In this document: in pieces, positions 42,447 to 52,030 of the stretch | How positions within the stretch are numbered: the first letter of the stretch is position 1 | Layout of the letters: each line of letters starts with the position of its first letter | NCBI GenBank assembly: GCA_902615425.1 | Contig: CACMPD010000002.1 | Coordinates: 62,001-126,000, forward strand | From: an uncultured Pelagibacteraceae bacterium | GTDB lineage: Bacteria > Pseudomonadota > Alphaproteobacteria > Pelagibacterales > Pelagibacteraceae | Length of the DNA: 64,000 nt | Direction: 5' to 3' | Notes under the pieces: generated by a model | What the model saw: only the letters and a program-made list of their open reading frames with translations | Database searches by the model: none | What the model was told of the DNA's origin: nothing | Translations under genes and position numbers: made by a program

Positions 42447-43302
42447 TTTTATAATTATTGGATCTTGTGCAGGTGGAACATCTTTTTTATCCTCTATTTT
42501 AGCTTATCATAAAGAAATTTATCTTCCGAAAATTAAAAGACCAGAACCTAATTTTTTTCATTATACACATAAATATAAAAAAGGAATAAGTTCTTATCTA
42601 GATGAATGGTTTTCGGACGTTAAAGATGAGAAAGCAATAGGAGAAAGATCTTCTTTACTTTTAACAAGCAAATTAGCTCCAAAAAGACTTTACAAACATT
42701 TTCCAAAAATTAAAATTATAGCAACTCTTCGTAATCCAATTGAAAGAGCGTGGGCAAATTATAGATTTACATGCTTAGAGGGCTTAGAAACTTATAAATT
42801 TCTTAACTCTTTGAAAAAAAAATATAAATACAAGAATAAATTTTGGAGTGAAGTTGCTCCCAACAACTATATTCAAAGAAGTCTTTATGCGGATAGTATT
42901 AAAGCATTTATCAGACTATTTGGGAAAAAAAAAATATTGTTAATAAAATCAGAAGATTTGAATAACAATACGAAAAAAGAATTAAATAAAATTTGTGAAT
43001 TTTTAAATGTTTCTAAAAATTTTAAATTTCGTAGACCTCCTACATTTACGAGCCCAAATGTAAAATATTTAAAAGTGCAGAAAAAATTAAGAAAAAAATA
43101 TAATGAAAAATTTTATAAAATTATTGAACAAATAAGAGAAAAAAGACTTAATAGTAAAAAATTTAATGATATTAAAAAAAATATATCTTTTGACAAAATG
43201 AATATGGATAATAATTCTAGAATTTATCTAAATAAAATTCTATTTAAAGATATTAAAAAACTTTCCAAATATGTTAACTTTGAAACAAAGGATTGGATAT
43301 GA
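42421..43302 (+). CDS. Sulfotransferase-fold protein
   Basis: FIIIGSCAGGTSFLSSIL 5'-phosphate loop-like; ATLRNPIERAWANYRF 3'-phosphate-binding motif. Confidence 0.8.
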   Translation: MVSQKKKPNFIIIGSCAGGTSFLSSILAYHKEIYLPKIKRPEPNFFHYTHKYKKGISSYLDEWFSDVKDEKAIGERSSLLLTSKLAPKRLYKHFPKIKIIATLRNPIERAWANYRFTCLEGLETYKFLNSLKKKYKYKNKFWSEVAPNNYIQRSLYADSIKAFIRLFGKKKILLIKSEDLNNNTKKELNKICEFLNVSKNFKFRRPPTFTSPNVKYLKVQKKLRKKYNEKFYKIIEQIREKRLNSKKFNDIKKNISFDKMNMDNNSRIYLNKILFKDIKKLSKYVNFETKDWI

Positions 43303-44231
43303 AAAATAAAAAAAAAGATATAGCTATAATATTACCAGTTTTCAATAATGAAAAAACTATATCTAAGATAACTCAAATAATCATAAAAGCTTGCAACAAA
43401 ATTAAAAAAAAATATGAAATAATATTTGTTGATGATGGAAGTAAAGACAACAGTTGGTCGAAAATTTGTGAACAAAATTCGATTAACAAAAATATTAAAG
43501 GTATTAATCTTATGAGTAATTTTGGTCAGCATAATGCCATTATTGCAGGTCTTGAGCATTCAAATTCAAGATATAATGTAGTTATGGATTGTGATTTACA
43601 AGATAATCCAAAATACATATGCAATTTATATTCTGAAATTATTAAAAAAAAAAACGATGTAGTTGCAATAGAATTTGAAAAAAGACACGAGAATTTTTTT
43701 CAAAGAATTTGTTCTAACATTTTTTGGAAGACAATTTCGATTTTGTCAAAAAAAAAATTTAATAATAAAATTGGAAATTTTATGATTTTTTCTGAAAAAA
43801 TCAAAAATGAAATTTTAAAATTCAAAGAACAAGACAAATTGCTTAGTGGAGTATTGCTTTTAATGGGCTGTAAATTTGGTACTATTAGGTTTCCAAGAGA
43901 GGCAAGAGGATATGGTAAGTCTAGTTATACTTTTGTAAAAAAAATAATTTTAGCGCTGAATTTAATAATAAACTATTCAAATATTATAATTAAATATTTT
44001 ATATTTTTTAATTTTATTATTTTTCTTTTTAGTTTTTTTGCTATTTTCTACATATTATACTTATCATTTTTTGATTATATTCAAGTCTTTGGATGGGCTG
44101 GAATAATGGTAAGTATTTTCTCAATATTAAATATTCAATCATTATTTTTAATAATCATTTCTTATTATGTGCATAAACTTCATGTAGAGTCTAAGAATCG
44201 GCCTAACTACTTAATCAGGAAAATAATTTAA
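43293..44231 (+). CDS. Glycosyltransferase family 2 with C-terminal TM helices (DPM/ArnC/GtrB type)
   Basis: AIILPVFNNEKTISKI, FVDDGSKDNSW, VMDCDLQDNP; two C-terminal hydrophobic segments. Confidence 0.9.
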   Translation: MDMKNKKKDIAIILPVFNNEKTISKITQIIIKACNKIKKKYEIIFVDDGSKDNSWSKICEQNSINKNIKGINLMSNFGQHNAIIAGLEHSNSRYNVVMDCDLQDNPKYICNLYSEIIKKKNDVVAIEFEKRHENFFQRICSNIFWKTISILSKKKFNNKIGNFMIFSEKIKNEILKFKEQDKLLSGVLLLMGCKFGTIRFPREARGYGKSSYTFVKKIILALNLIINYSNIIIKYFIFFNFIIFLFSFFAIFYILYLSFFDYIQVFGWAGIMVSIFSILNIQSLFLIIISYYVHKLHVESKNRPNYLIRKII

Positions 44232-44232
44232 T

Positions 44233-46527
44233 TTGAAACTTCCAACTAAAATAATTAATTTAGAGAAGGCAAAATTAATATGCAATGTTCCAAAATTTTT
44301 ATATTTTAGTTTTCAAGATTATAAAAATAATCAAAATTTAGTAGTAAAAAATATACAAAAAAAATTAAAAAAAAAAATAATTATTAGATCGGCCTCTTTT
44401 AATGAGGATGGTGAATATAGCAATGCTGGAAAATATTTATCTTTACCAAATATAAAGACGACAAATTTTACTAAGATTAAAAATAGTATTGAAAAGGTTT
44501 TCAAAAGTTATGGTCCCCATAAAAAAAATCAATTCATTTTAGTTCAAGAATATATTCAAAATGCTGAAAGTGTTGGTGTTATCTTTACAGCTGATCCTAA
44601 GAACGGATCGCCATTCAGAACAATAAATTTTAATGAATCTAATTCTACCGACTTAATAACCTCTGGAAAATCTAATGGTCAAATTATATATTTTTTTAAA
44701 GATATCCCAAAATCAAAAATTAAGATTGATAAGAAAATTAAAAATTTTAACAATATTATTAAAAAATTAGAGAAAAAGTTTTCAAATAATTTTTTAGACA
44801 TAGAATTTATAATTTACCAAAAAAAAATTTATATTTTGCAGGTTAGAAAACTAAAAATATACTCTAATAGTAAAATAAATTTTAAAAAATCATTACGAGA
44901 TCTTGAAAAAAAGATTTTAAAAATGACCTGTGAAAATTCTCACCTAATCGGAAAAAAAAGATTTTTTTCAACTATGACCGATTGGAACCCAGCAGAAATA
45001 ATTGGACTAAAACCAAAGCCATTAGCCCTTTCTCTTTATAAAAGTTTAATAACAGATGAAATCTGGTCAGAGAGTAGAGTGAGTTTAGGCTATAAAGATA
45101 TAACAAAAATGCCTTTATTATACTCATTTTTAGGAACGCCTTATATTGATCTAAAAACAGATATAAATTCATTTTTAATTCCAGATCTGTCAAATGAAGT
45201 ACAAAAAAAATTATTAAAATTTTATTTGAAAAAATTTAAACAGAAACCATATTTCTATTACGATAAAATAGAAAGTGAGTTGGTATTAAATTGTATTTCG
45301 TTAGATACTAAAAAATATGAAAAAATTATTCAAAAATCTTCTCTTACAAAAAAAGAGTTAAATATTGTTATAAAAAAATATAAAGAGTTAACAATTTCTT
45401 TAATTTTGAGATTAGATGAAAATATAAAAAAATATAATCATGGTAAATTGTTATTCAAAAAAATAAAAAGTACCCAAAACTCTATAATTAATAAAATATA
45501 TCTTTTACATAATATATGCAAAAACTACGGTACTTTACCTTTTGCAAACTTAGCAAGGATGGCATTTATAGCAATCGAGTTTCTCAATTCTTTTGTGAGT
45601 TTGAAAATTATATCAAATGATGAAAAAAAAATATTTCTGGAAACTATCAAATCTGTATCGTTTGAAATGAGTAAAGATTTATCTAAATCGAAGTTTTTAT
45701 TTTTAAAAAAATACGGTCATTTAAGACCGAATACTTATGAAATTTCTAATCAATGTTATAATGACAATTTTAAGAATTACTTTCGAAATTCCCAGAATTT
45801 AGTTAAAAGACCAAAAAAATTTAAATTTACAACAAAGCAAATAAATAAAATTAATTATCACTTAAACAAAAAAAAGTTTGAAAATATTGATGCAAAATTA
45901 ATTATTAATTTTATTGAAAATTCAATATATCAACGTGAAAAATCAAAATTTTTTTTTACTGAAATAATAAATGAGATTTTTAATCAGCTAAAAATTTTAG
46001 CTAGAGGAATAAAATTAAAAGAGAGTGATTTGCAATATTTAGATATTTATAAAATTTTAGAATTATATGAACAGTTTGATCATGAAGTTATAGTAAAAGA
46101 CTTGAAAAATAATATAAATAGAAACAGAGATATGTATGTATTTAACCAAAATTTTAATTTACCGAATGTAATATTAGATAAAAATGATTTATACATTTAT
46201 CATGAAAAACAGGCATCACCTACATTTATAACTGATAAAGAAGTTTTATCGGAATTTATCAATTTAAATAGAATGAAAAAAAATTTAAATTTAAATGATA
46301 AAATAATATGTATCGAAAATGCTGATCCAGGATATGATTTTATTTTTAGTTGTAGAATTAAAGGTCTAATAACAGCATTTGGTGGTCCAAATTCGCATAT
46401 GAGTATTAGGTGCAATGAATTTTCCGTACCTGCTGCAATAGGTATAGGTGAAAAAAAGTTTCAACAATTATTGAAGAAAAATAGGTTGTACCTTAATTGT
46501 AAAAAAAGAATATTGAATAGTTTATAA
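44233..46527 (+). CDS. PEP-synthase/PPDK-like kinase, candidate L-glutamine kinase (Cj1418-like)
   Basis: N-terminal ATP-grasp-like RSASFNEDGEYSNAGKY..VGVIFTADPKNGSPF; C-terminal phospho-His domain LITAFGGPNSHMSIRCNEFSVPAAIG; TTG start; next to amidohydrolase and nucleotidyltransferase genes. Confidence 0.75.
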   Translation: MKLPTKIINLEKAKLICNVPKFLYFSFQDYKNNQNLVVKNIQKKLKKKIIIRSASFNEDGEYSNAGKYLSLPNIKTTNFTKIKNSIEKVFKSYGPHKKNQFILVQEYIQNAESVGVIFTADPKNGSPFRTINFNESNSTDLITSGKSNGQIIYFFKDIPKSKIKIDKKIKNFNNIIKKLEKKFSNNFLDIEFIIYQKKIYILQVRKLKIYSNSKINFKKSLRDLEKKILKMTCENSHLIGKKRFFSTMTDWNPAEIIGLKPKPLALSLYKSLITDEIWSESRVSLGYKDITKMPLLYSFLGTPYIDLKTDINSFLIPDLSNEVQKKLLKFYLKKFKQKPYFYYDKIESELVLNCISLDTKKYEKIIQKSSLTKKELNIVIKKYKELTISLILRLDENIKKYNHGKLLFKKIKSTQNSIINKIYLLHNICKNYGTLPFANLARMAFIAIEFLNSFVSLKIISNDEKKIFLETIKSVSFEMSKDLSKSKFLFLKKYGHLRPNTYEISNQCYNDNFKNYFRNSQNLVKRPKKFKFTTKQINKINYHLNKKKFENIDAKLIINFIENSIYQREKSKFFFTEIINEIFNQLKILARGIKLKESDLQYLDIYKILELYEQFDHEVIVKDLKNNINRNRDMYVFNQNFNLPNVILDKNDLYIYHEKQASPTFITDKEVLSEFINLNRMKKNLNLNDKIICIENADPGYDFIFSCRIKGLITAFGGPNSHMSIRCNEFSVPAAIGIGEKKFQQLLKKNRLYLNCKKRILNSL

Positions 46528-47111
46528 TGAAAACAATCGGTTTAATACCTTCGATTATAGAACATAGAAACTCAAATCATTTAACAGTTGATTATAAGCT
46601 GATAATTTTTATCGAAAAATGTTTTCCAAAACATCACCTAAAAATTTTAACTGGAGTCGAAAAAAAAAATAAATTGGATTATGTTATATCTATTGGTAGC
46701 AATGATATTTTAACAATAAAAAATACAAAGTCTAATAAACTGAGAAAAAAATTAGATGACTATTATTTCAGCTATTCTTTAAAAAAAGATATTCCTTTTA
46801 TAGGGATTTGTTATGGAGCTCAATATATTGCAAATTTTTTTAAATCAAAAATAATAAAAAAAAAGAACCATACTAAAAAAAAACACAAAATCTATTTTAA
46901 CAAATCCTCAAAAACTCTAAACGTAAATAGCTATCATGACTACTCAATTGTAAAATTAGGAAAAAAATTAAATGTGATTGCATATACAAAAGATGGTTCT
47001 ATCGAGGCTTTTCGTCATGAAAAAAAAAAAATTCTTGGAATAATGTGGCATCCCGAAAGATATAATCGAATAAAAAATTTTGATATCAAATTTATCAAAA
47101 AATATATATGA
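46527..47111 (+). CDS. Class I glutamine-amidotransferase-like hydrolase (peptidase C26 type), candidate gamma-glutamyl-CDP-amidate hydrolase (Cj1417-like)
   Basis: IGICYGAQYIANFF nucleophile elbow, GIMWHPERYNR His-Glu. Confidence 0.77.
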   Translation: MKTIGLIPSIIEHRNSNHLTVDYKLIIFIEKCFPKHHLKILTGVEKKNKLDYVISIGSNDILTIKNTKSNKLRKKLDDYYFSYSLKKDIPFIGICYGAQYIANFFKSKIIKKKNHTKKKHKIYFNKSSKTLNVNSYHDYSIVKLGKKLNVIAYTKDGSIEAFRHEKKKILGIMWHPERYNRIKNFDIKFIKKYI

Positions 47112-47851
47112 ACTTTATAGTATTAGCATCAGGGAGAGGCTCGAGATTAAATATTTTAACCAAAAAAAAACCTAAGTGTCTGACAGAAATTAAAAATAAA
47201 AAAACTCTGCTAGATTTTATTGTTGAAAACTTTAATAATAACGATAATAAAATAATATCAATAGGCTATAAATCAAATTTAATCACAAAACATCTTTCAG
47301 ATAAAAGTGTGATTTTTGTCAAAAACAAAAATTTTCTTAGTACAAATATGACAGAGTCTCTAATGCTATGTAAAAAAAAATTAAAAAAAAAAGATTTAAT
47401 TATTGTGTATAGTGATATCTATTTTGACCAAGTGATTATAAAAAAAATTAGAAAATTAAAAGGTAATATAATTGCATTAAATTCCAATTGGTTGAATTCA
47501 TGGAAACAGAGGTATTTGTCTTTAAAGAAAATAAAAGAAGATGCTGAAAATTGTGTTGTTTCAAAAGGAAAAATTAAAAAAATTGGACATAAAATTGGAA
47601 AAAAATTACCAAAATACCAGTTTATGGGAATTATAAAAATTGAATATAAAACTTTTAGTAAACTTGAAAATTTTTATAAAAGATTAAAAAATAAAAAAAT
47701 TAGCATGACACACTTTTTAAACGAATCAATAAAATTTAATATAACTAATTATAAATATTTTGACTGTAAAAATTATTGGTATGAGGTAGATAATATTTCA
47801 GATTTGAATTATTTAAAAAAAATGTTTAATCAACATAGCTATCTTAACTGA
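47108..47851 (+). CDS. Small nucleotidyltransferase, candidate CTP:phosphoglutamine cytidylyltransferase (Cj1416-like)
   Basis: VLASGRGSRLNILTKKKPKCLTEI signature and IVYSDIYFD; 4-nt overlap with preceding gene. Confidence 0.77.
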   Translation: MNFIVLASGRGSRLNILTKKKPKCLTEIKNKKTLLDFIVENFNNNDNKIISIGYKSNLITKHLSDKSVIFVKNKNFLSTNMTESLMLCKKKLKKKDLIIVYSDIYFDQVIIKKIRKLKGNIIALNSNWLNSWKQRYLSLKKIKEDAENCVVSKGKIKKIGHKIGKKLPKYQFMGIIKIEYKTFSKLENFYKRLKNKKISMTHFLNESIKFNITNYKYFDCKNYWYEVDNISDLNYLKKMFNQHSYLN

Positions 47852-48645
47852 GCTAGATAAGCTACATTATCATAAGGCACCTCAACAAAATCAGTTTTCA
47901 AAAAATTTACGTAATTTGTTATAGATTTAATAATTTGTTTAAAGTGACTATTATTTTGACAGTTTCTTTTTAACGTTCCGTGTGAATTCCAAGCTTTTAT
48001 AAAATCTTTTTTATCAATTTTAATAGAAAAACTTTGTGTTATTTTTTCAACATTTTTAAATGACTTTTCTTTTTTTATTATGGTTCTATAATCAAATCTC
48101 CTATCTCCGTAATTATAATTTGGTAAATGAGATTTTATAATTTTCTCTATTGCTCTTTGATGTACGTTGTTTAAGTTTCTGTGATTCCACATACAACAAA
48201 AGTAACCTTTTTTTATTAATATTCTTCGAATTTCTGTAAAGGCTTTTTTATAATTAACAGTATTAAAAGATGACCCAAAAAAAGTACAGTAAACACTATT
48301 AGATTTTAATGTAGTATTTTCACCTGTGCCGCTTGACCAATTAACATTTGAAAATTTTTTTGTATTTTTTTCTCCATAAAATCTCATGTAACTATTTGGC
48401 TCAATAGAATTTACAATCATCTTATTTTCACAGAGTAATTTTGTTAATTTCCCAGTGCCTGCTCCAATATCAGCTACGGGGTAATTTTCTTTGCATTTAA
48501 TCTTTTTTAAAATTTTTTTAATTAGTTTTTTTGAATAGTCTGCTCTTAGATCATAGTGTTTAGCTAATGTAGTGTAGTCCCAATTTGTTTTTATGTTTTT
48601 CTGTTTCATCCTATTAGCATTAATTCCTAATGAATAATTTTTCAA
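47839..48645 (-). CDS. Class I SAM-dependent methyltransferase, candidate phosphoramidate O-methyltransferase
   Basis: YPVADIGAGTGKLTKLLCE, SIEPNSYM; converges on nucleotidyltransferase, 13-nt overlap. Confidence 0.75.
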   Translation of the reverse strand: MKNYSLGINANRMKQKNIKTNWDYTTLAKHYDLRADYSKKLIKKILKKIKCKENYPVADIGAGTGKLTKLLCENKMIVNSIEPNSYMRFYGEKNTKKFSNVNWSSGTGENTTLKSNSVYCTFFGSSFNTVNYKKAFTEIRRILIKKGYFCCMWNHRNLNNVHQRAIEKIIKSHLPNYNYGDRRFDYRTIIKKEKSFKNVEKITQSFSIKIDKKDFIKAWNSHGTLKRNCQNNSHFKQIIKSITNYVNFLKTDFVEVPYDNVAYLAQLR

Positions 48646-48650
48646 TAAAA

Positions 48651-49076
48651 TTAAATACTAAAGATATTTTTAGAAAAGTTTTCAAAAGTTTCACATTTAA
48701 ATTTTGGTTGTTTAATATGTATTCCAACAATATTTTTTTTATTTGCTAATTTTCGATTAATTTTATTTTTTGAACCCAGAACATTAACAACTCTGATTTT
48801 GTTCTTTTTTGCTTTTAGAAAATGATTTAAGTCTAGAAAAACACTTGAAATAATTGGATAATATCCATTTTTGATTGCAATTTTAGCCAATCCAAGTTTT
48901 CTCTTATTTGATTTGATTCTATCAGATTTGCTGTATCCAAGATCAAAACTAATAAATCTTCGAACTTCATCACCATCAATAATAAATGGGTTTTTTATTT
49001 TTTTTGAAATTTTTTTAGATAGATAAGTTTTACCAGAGCCCGACAATCCAAATAGCCACAACCCTTTATAAATCAT
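48651..49076 (-). CDS. Adenylylsulfate-kinase-like protein (CysC fold), candidate cytidine diphosphoramidate kinase (Cj1415-like)
   Basis: LWLFGLSGSGKTYLSKKI Walker A, IIDGDEVRRFIS, GYSKSDRIKSNKR. Confidence 0.77.
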   Translation of the reverse strand: MIYKGLWLFGLSGSGKTYLSKKISKKIKNPFIIDGDEVRRFISFDLGYSKSDRIKSNKRKLGLAKIAIKNGYYPIISSVFLDLNHFLKAKKNKIRVVNVLGSKNKINRKLANKKNIVGIHIKQPKFKCETFENFSKNIFSI

Positions 49077-49141
49077 AAATATATCCTTTATAGGTTAATA
49101 TAAATTTCATTTTTTTAAATATAGAAAAATTGAAGTTTAAT

Positions 49142-50866
49142 CTAGTTATTAAAATTTAATTTAAATGAATATGCATTATTGAATTTTAAATTTATCTCCT
49201 CTATATTTTTTTTATCTAACTCACAGTTTTGTACTATTTTGAAAATTTTTTCTTTAGCATCTTTTGAACTAGAAAAACCCCGAGCATAAATTATGGAATT
49301 TCCAAATAATTTAAACCAAGAAATTTGTCCACATATGTCATAGGGTTTATAAAACCTTGAATAATCACTATACATAGTATCAATCAATATATTATTATTG
49401 TTGCCACTAAATATGAAATCTTTTTTTTCATCTAAAATCCAAATTCTATACTTATCATCATATTGAGTTATATCTTTTATTTCTTTTGAAAGTTGACTCA
49501 ATATTTTAGTTTTATCAAATTTAAGAATTGGGTTATTTATTTGTCCGATGTACCAAAGAAATGAGGAAAGAACAATCATGTAGACAATTAAACAATAACT
49601 TATTAAACTAAGGAGCTTTCTTATTTTTAAATTATTCTTAAATAAATTATTTAAAAAAATTAATATCGCTAAAACACCTATTAAATTATATATATTTTTT
49701 GCATTCTCATAATTATTAAATTTCATTAAAATTATTACTAATAAAGAAATAATTATAGTAACTAAATATACATAAACTTTTTGTGAGAATGTTAAATTAA
49801 TAATTAGTGTAGTTGAAAAAATAATAATAGTTATAAATGGTAGTATAAATGAATGACCACCATATAAAAGGTCGCCTCCAAGCATAAATTTATTATAACT
49901 AATAATTTGGGGTAAATAGAATACTAATAATAATGAAGTTATAATTATAGTATAATTTTCAATATTATTTTTTAATTGAGTATTATTGTTTTTCATTGAA
50001 ATTAAATTGAAAAAAATAACCATTACAACAAAAAATAGTGTTCCCATTGGAAGATATATTTTAAAGTACTCTCTTTGACCCCAAACATCATGGATTAAAA
50101 GCCCTGCTGTCTTTAGGAGGGTATATAAGATTATATTTGTATCGTACCCGATAAATTTACCCATTATGAAGTCTATTATTAGTATTATTATTATCGCTTT
50201 AATAACTTCTAAATTTAATTTCATAAATTTGTTTTTAAGTTGCGATAACTTTATCAAGTAAATTATATAACTTGTATAAATGAAGAGCGCCGCATAAATG
50301 TGACCTTGCCAACTTATAAAAATTATACCTAAAAGAAAAAAATTTAAAAAAATTTTGTTAAAATCTAAAATTTTTGACTGAAAATTTTCAATCATATTTT
50401 TTAAAACTAATAAATACAATGGTATCGCAATGTAGCTTGAATGCATTGATACCATTTGTTGAGTTACATATTTGCTAAACAAAAATAAAAAAAAACATAA
50501 CAAATAACCACTCAAGTTTTCATTTAAGATTAAATTTGTTATTTTTAATAAGAAAATGACCGAAAAAAACATTGTTAAATGAAATAAAATTAAAAAAGTT
50601 AAATTTGCGTCTACAAATAATTGTAATAAAAAAATTGGAATTATAGTTGCCCATCTTCTTAAATAATATGTGTCCTGAAAATGTTCACTAAAATATTCTA
50701 AATTTAGTGCCGTTCCAAAATAGAACCATTTATCAATTTCACCTAAACCTATCTGAATCCACCAAACTGGGTAAAAATAATTTTTTAAAATTATTAAAAT
50801 TAATGAAAATAGAATGAATATCCTATATTTTTTACCAAAAAAAATTTCACTCAATAAACTTTTCAT
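49142..50866 (-). CDS. Multi-pass membrane protein of unknown function (glycan polymerase/GT-C-like topology)
   Basis: Many TM segments, 574 aa, inside polysaccharide island. Confidence 0.7.
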   Translation of the reverse strand: MKSLLSEIFFGKKYRIFILFSLILIILKNYFYPVWWIQIGLGEIDKWFYFGTALNLEYFSEHFQDTYYLRRWATIIPIFLLQLFVDANLTFLILFHLTMFFSVIFLLKITNLILNENLSGYLLCFFLFLFSKYVTQQMVSMHSSYIAIPLYLLVLKNMIENFQSKILDFNKIFLNFFLLGIIFISWQGHIYAALFIYTSYIIYLIKLSQLKNKFMKLNLEVIKAIIIILIIDFIMGKFIGYDTNIILYTLLKTAGLLIHDVWGQREYFKIYLPMGTLFFVVMVIFFNLISMKNNNTQLKNNIENYTIIITSLLLVFYLPQIISYNKFMLGGDLLYGGHSFILPFITIIIFSTTLIINLTFSQKVYVYLVTIIISLLVIILMKFNNYENAKNIYNLIGVLAILIFLNNLFKNNLKIRKLLSLISYCLIVYMIVLSSFLWYIGQINNPILKFDKTKILSQLSKEIKDITQYDDKYRIWILDEKKDFIFSGNNNNILIDTMYSDYSRFYKPYDICGQISWFKLFGNSIIYARGFSSSKDAKEKIFKIVQNCELDKKNIEEINLKFNNAYSFKLNFNN

Positions 50867-50941
50867 TTAAACAAATTAATAAATTAATTAACATAACTTT
50901 TTTGAATTTAATATATATAATGGTAAAAGGCTTTTTATAAA

Positions 50942-52021
50942 ATGATACCCTTATCTGAACCTAAAATAACATCAGCAGATATTAGATATGTTACAGATCA
51001 ATTAAAATCAAACTTTTTTGGACCAGGAAAAACAAATGAGGAATTTTCAAAAAAATTAGCAAAAATTACAAATAGAAAGTTTGCAATTACATTATCAAGT
51101 GGCACAGTAGCATTGACAATTGCCGCTTTGGCGATTGGGTTAAAAAAAAATGATGAAATTATTATTCCTTGTTATGGAGTTTTTTCAGTAATAAATGCTT
51201 TTGCTACGATTGGTCTAGATATTAAATTATGTGATATCAATCCAGAAAATGGTTCAATGGATGCAAGAAAATTAGAAAAATTAATTTCCAAAAAAACGAA
51301 AGCTGTTTGTTTTATAAGCTTTTTAGGTAATATTGGGGAAGATCTAAACAGAGTAGTAAGCATATGTAAAAAAAAGAAAATTTTATTGATTCACGATGGA
51401 GCTTGGTGTCTTGGAAGAAAAATTAAAAAAAAAATTGGATGTAGCCAAGGAGATATCTCGATTACAAGTTTTAGTGTACCTAAAATAGTAACCACAGGTC
51501 AAGGTGGTGCAATTATGACAAACTCTCGCAGAATAAGAGACAGAGTTATGGGTTTGATTGATCAAGGAGATAAAAACTGGAGAAAAAAAAATAATATTAA
51601 TTCAATAGGTTCAAATCTAAGACTATCAGATCTTAATGCATCATTTGGTCTTTCACAATTATCTAGAATAAATCTCAGCCATAAAATCAGAAGAAAAAAT
51701 TTTAAATTATTAAATAGATTACTGAATGATAGATTAATTAAAACTCTTGATAATGATTATTCATTTCAAAATGTTATATTAGCAAAAGAAAAAAATAAAA
51801 TTATTAAGTTCTTAAGGAGTAAAAAAATATTAGCAACTAATCAATATAATTTGTATTCAAAATTAAATTTCTATAAGAAAAAATATAATAGATTAAAATT
51901 TCCAGGAGGTGAACTTTGGGCTTCAAGGGCAGTTTACTTACCTTTTGGTATCGCTATGAAAAAAAAATCAATAATATATACTGCAAATTTAACAAATAAA
52001 ATTTTAAAAAATCTTTCTTAA
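50942..52021 (+). CDS. DegT/DnrJ/EryC1-family sugar aminotransferase (second paralogue)
   Basis: FAITLSSGTVALTIAALAIGLKKNDEIIIPCYG, SFSVPKIVTTGQGGAIMTN PLP-Lys region. Confidence 0.85.
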   Translation: MIPLSEPKITSADIRYVTDQLKSNFFGPGKTNEEFSKKLAKITNRKFAITLSSGTVALTIAALAIGLKKNDEIIIPCYGVFSVINAFATIGLDIKLCDINPENGSMDARKLEKLISKKTKAVCFISFLGNIGEDLNRVVSICKKKKILLIHDGAWCLGRKIKKKIGCSQGDISITSFSVPKIVTTGQGGAIMTNSRRIRDRVMGLIDQGDKNWRKKNNINSIGSNLRLSDLNASFGLSQLSRINLSHKIRRKNFKLLNRLLNDRLIKTLDNDYSFQNVILAKEKNKIIKFLRSKKILATNQYNLYSKLNFYKKKYNRLKFPGGELWASRAVYLPFGIAMKKKSIIYTANLTNKILKNLS

Positions 52022-52030
52022 TTAAATAAT

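Noticed and set aside
44233-46527. Reading this ORF as central-metabolism PEP synthase or PPDK
   Set aside because: Short, divergent, divergent phospho-His motif (GGPNSHMSIR), and embedded with amidohydrolase and nucleotidyltransferase genes; context favours a glutamine-kinase-like role
48651-49076. Evidence for sulfate assimilation (cysC)
   Set aside because: No sat, cysD/N, cysH or cysIJ genes nearby; island context suggests another kinase substrate
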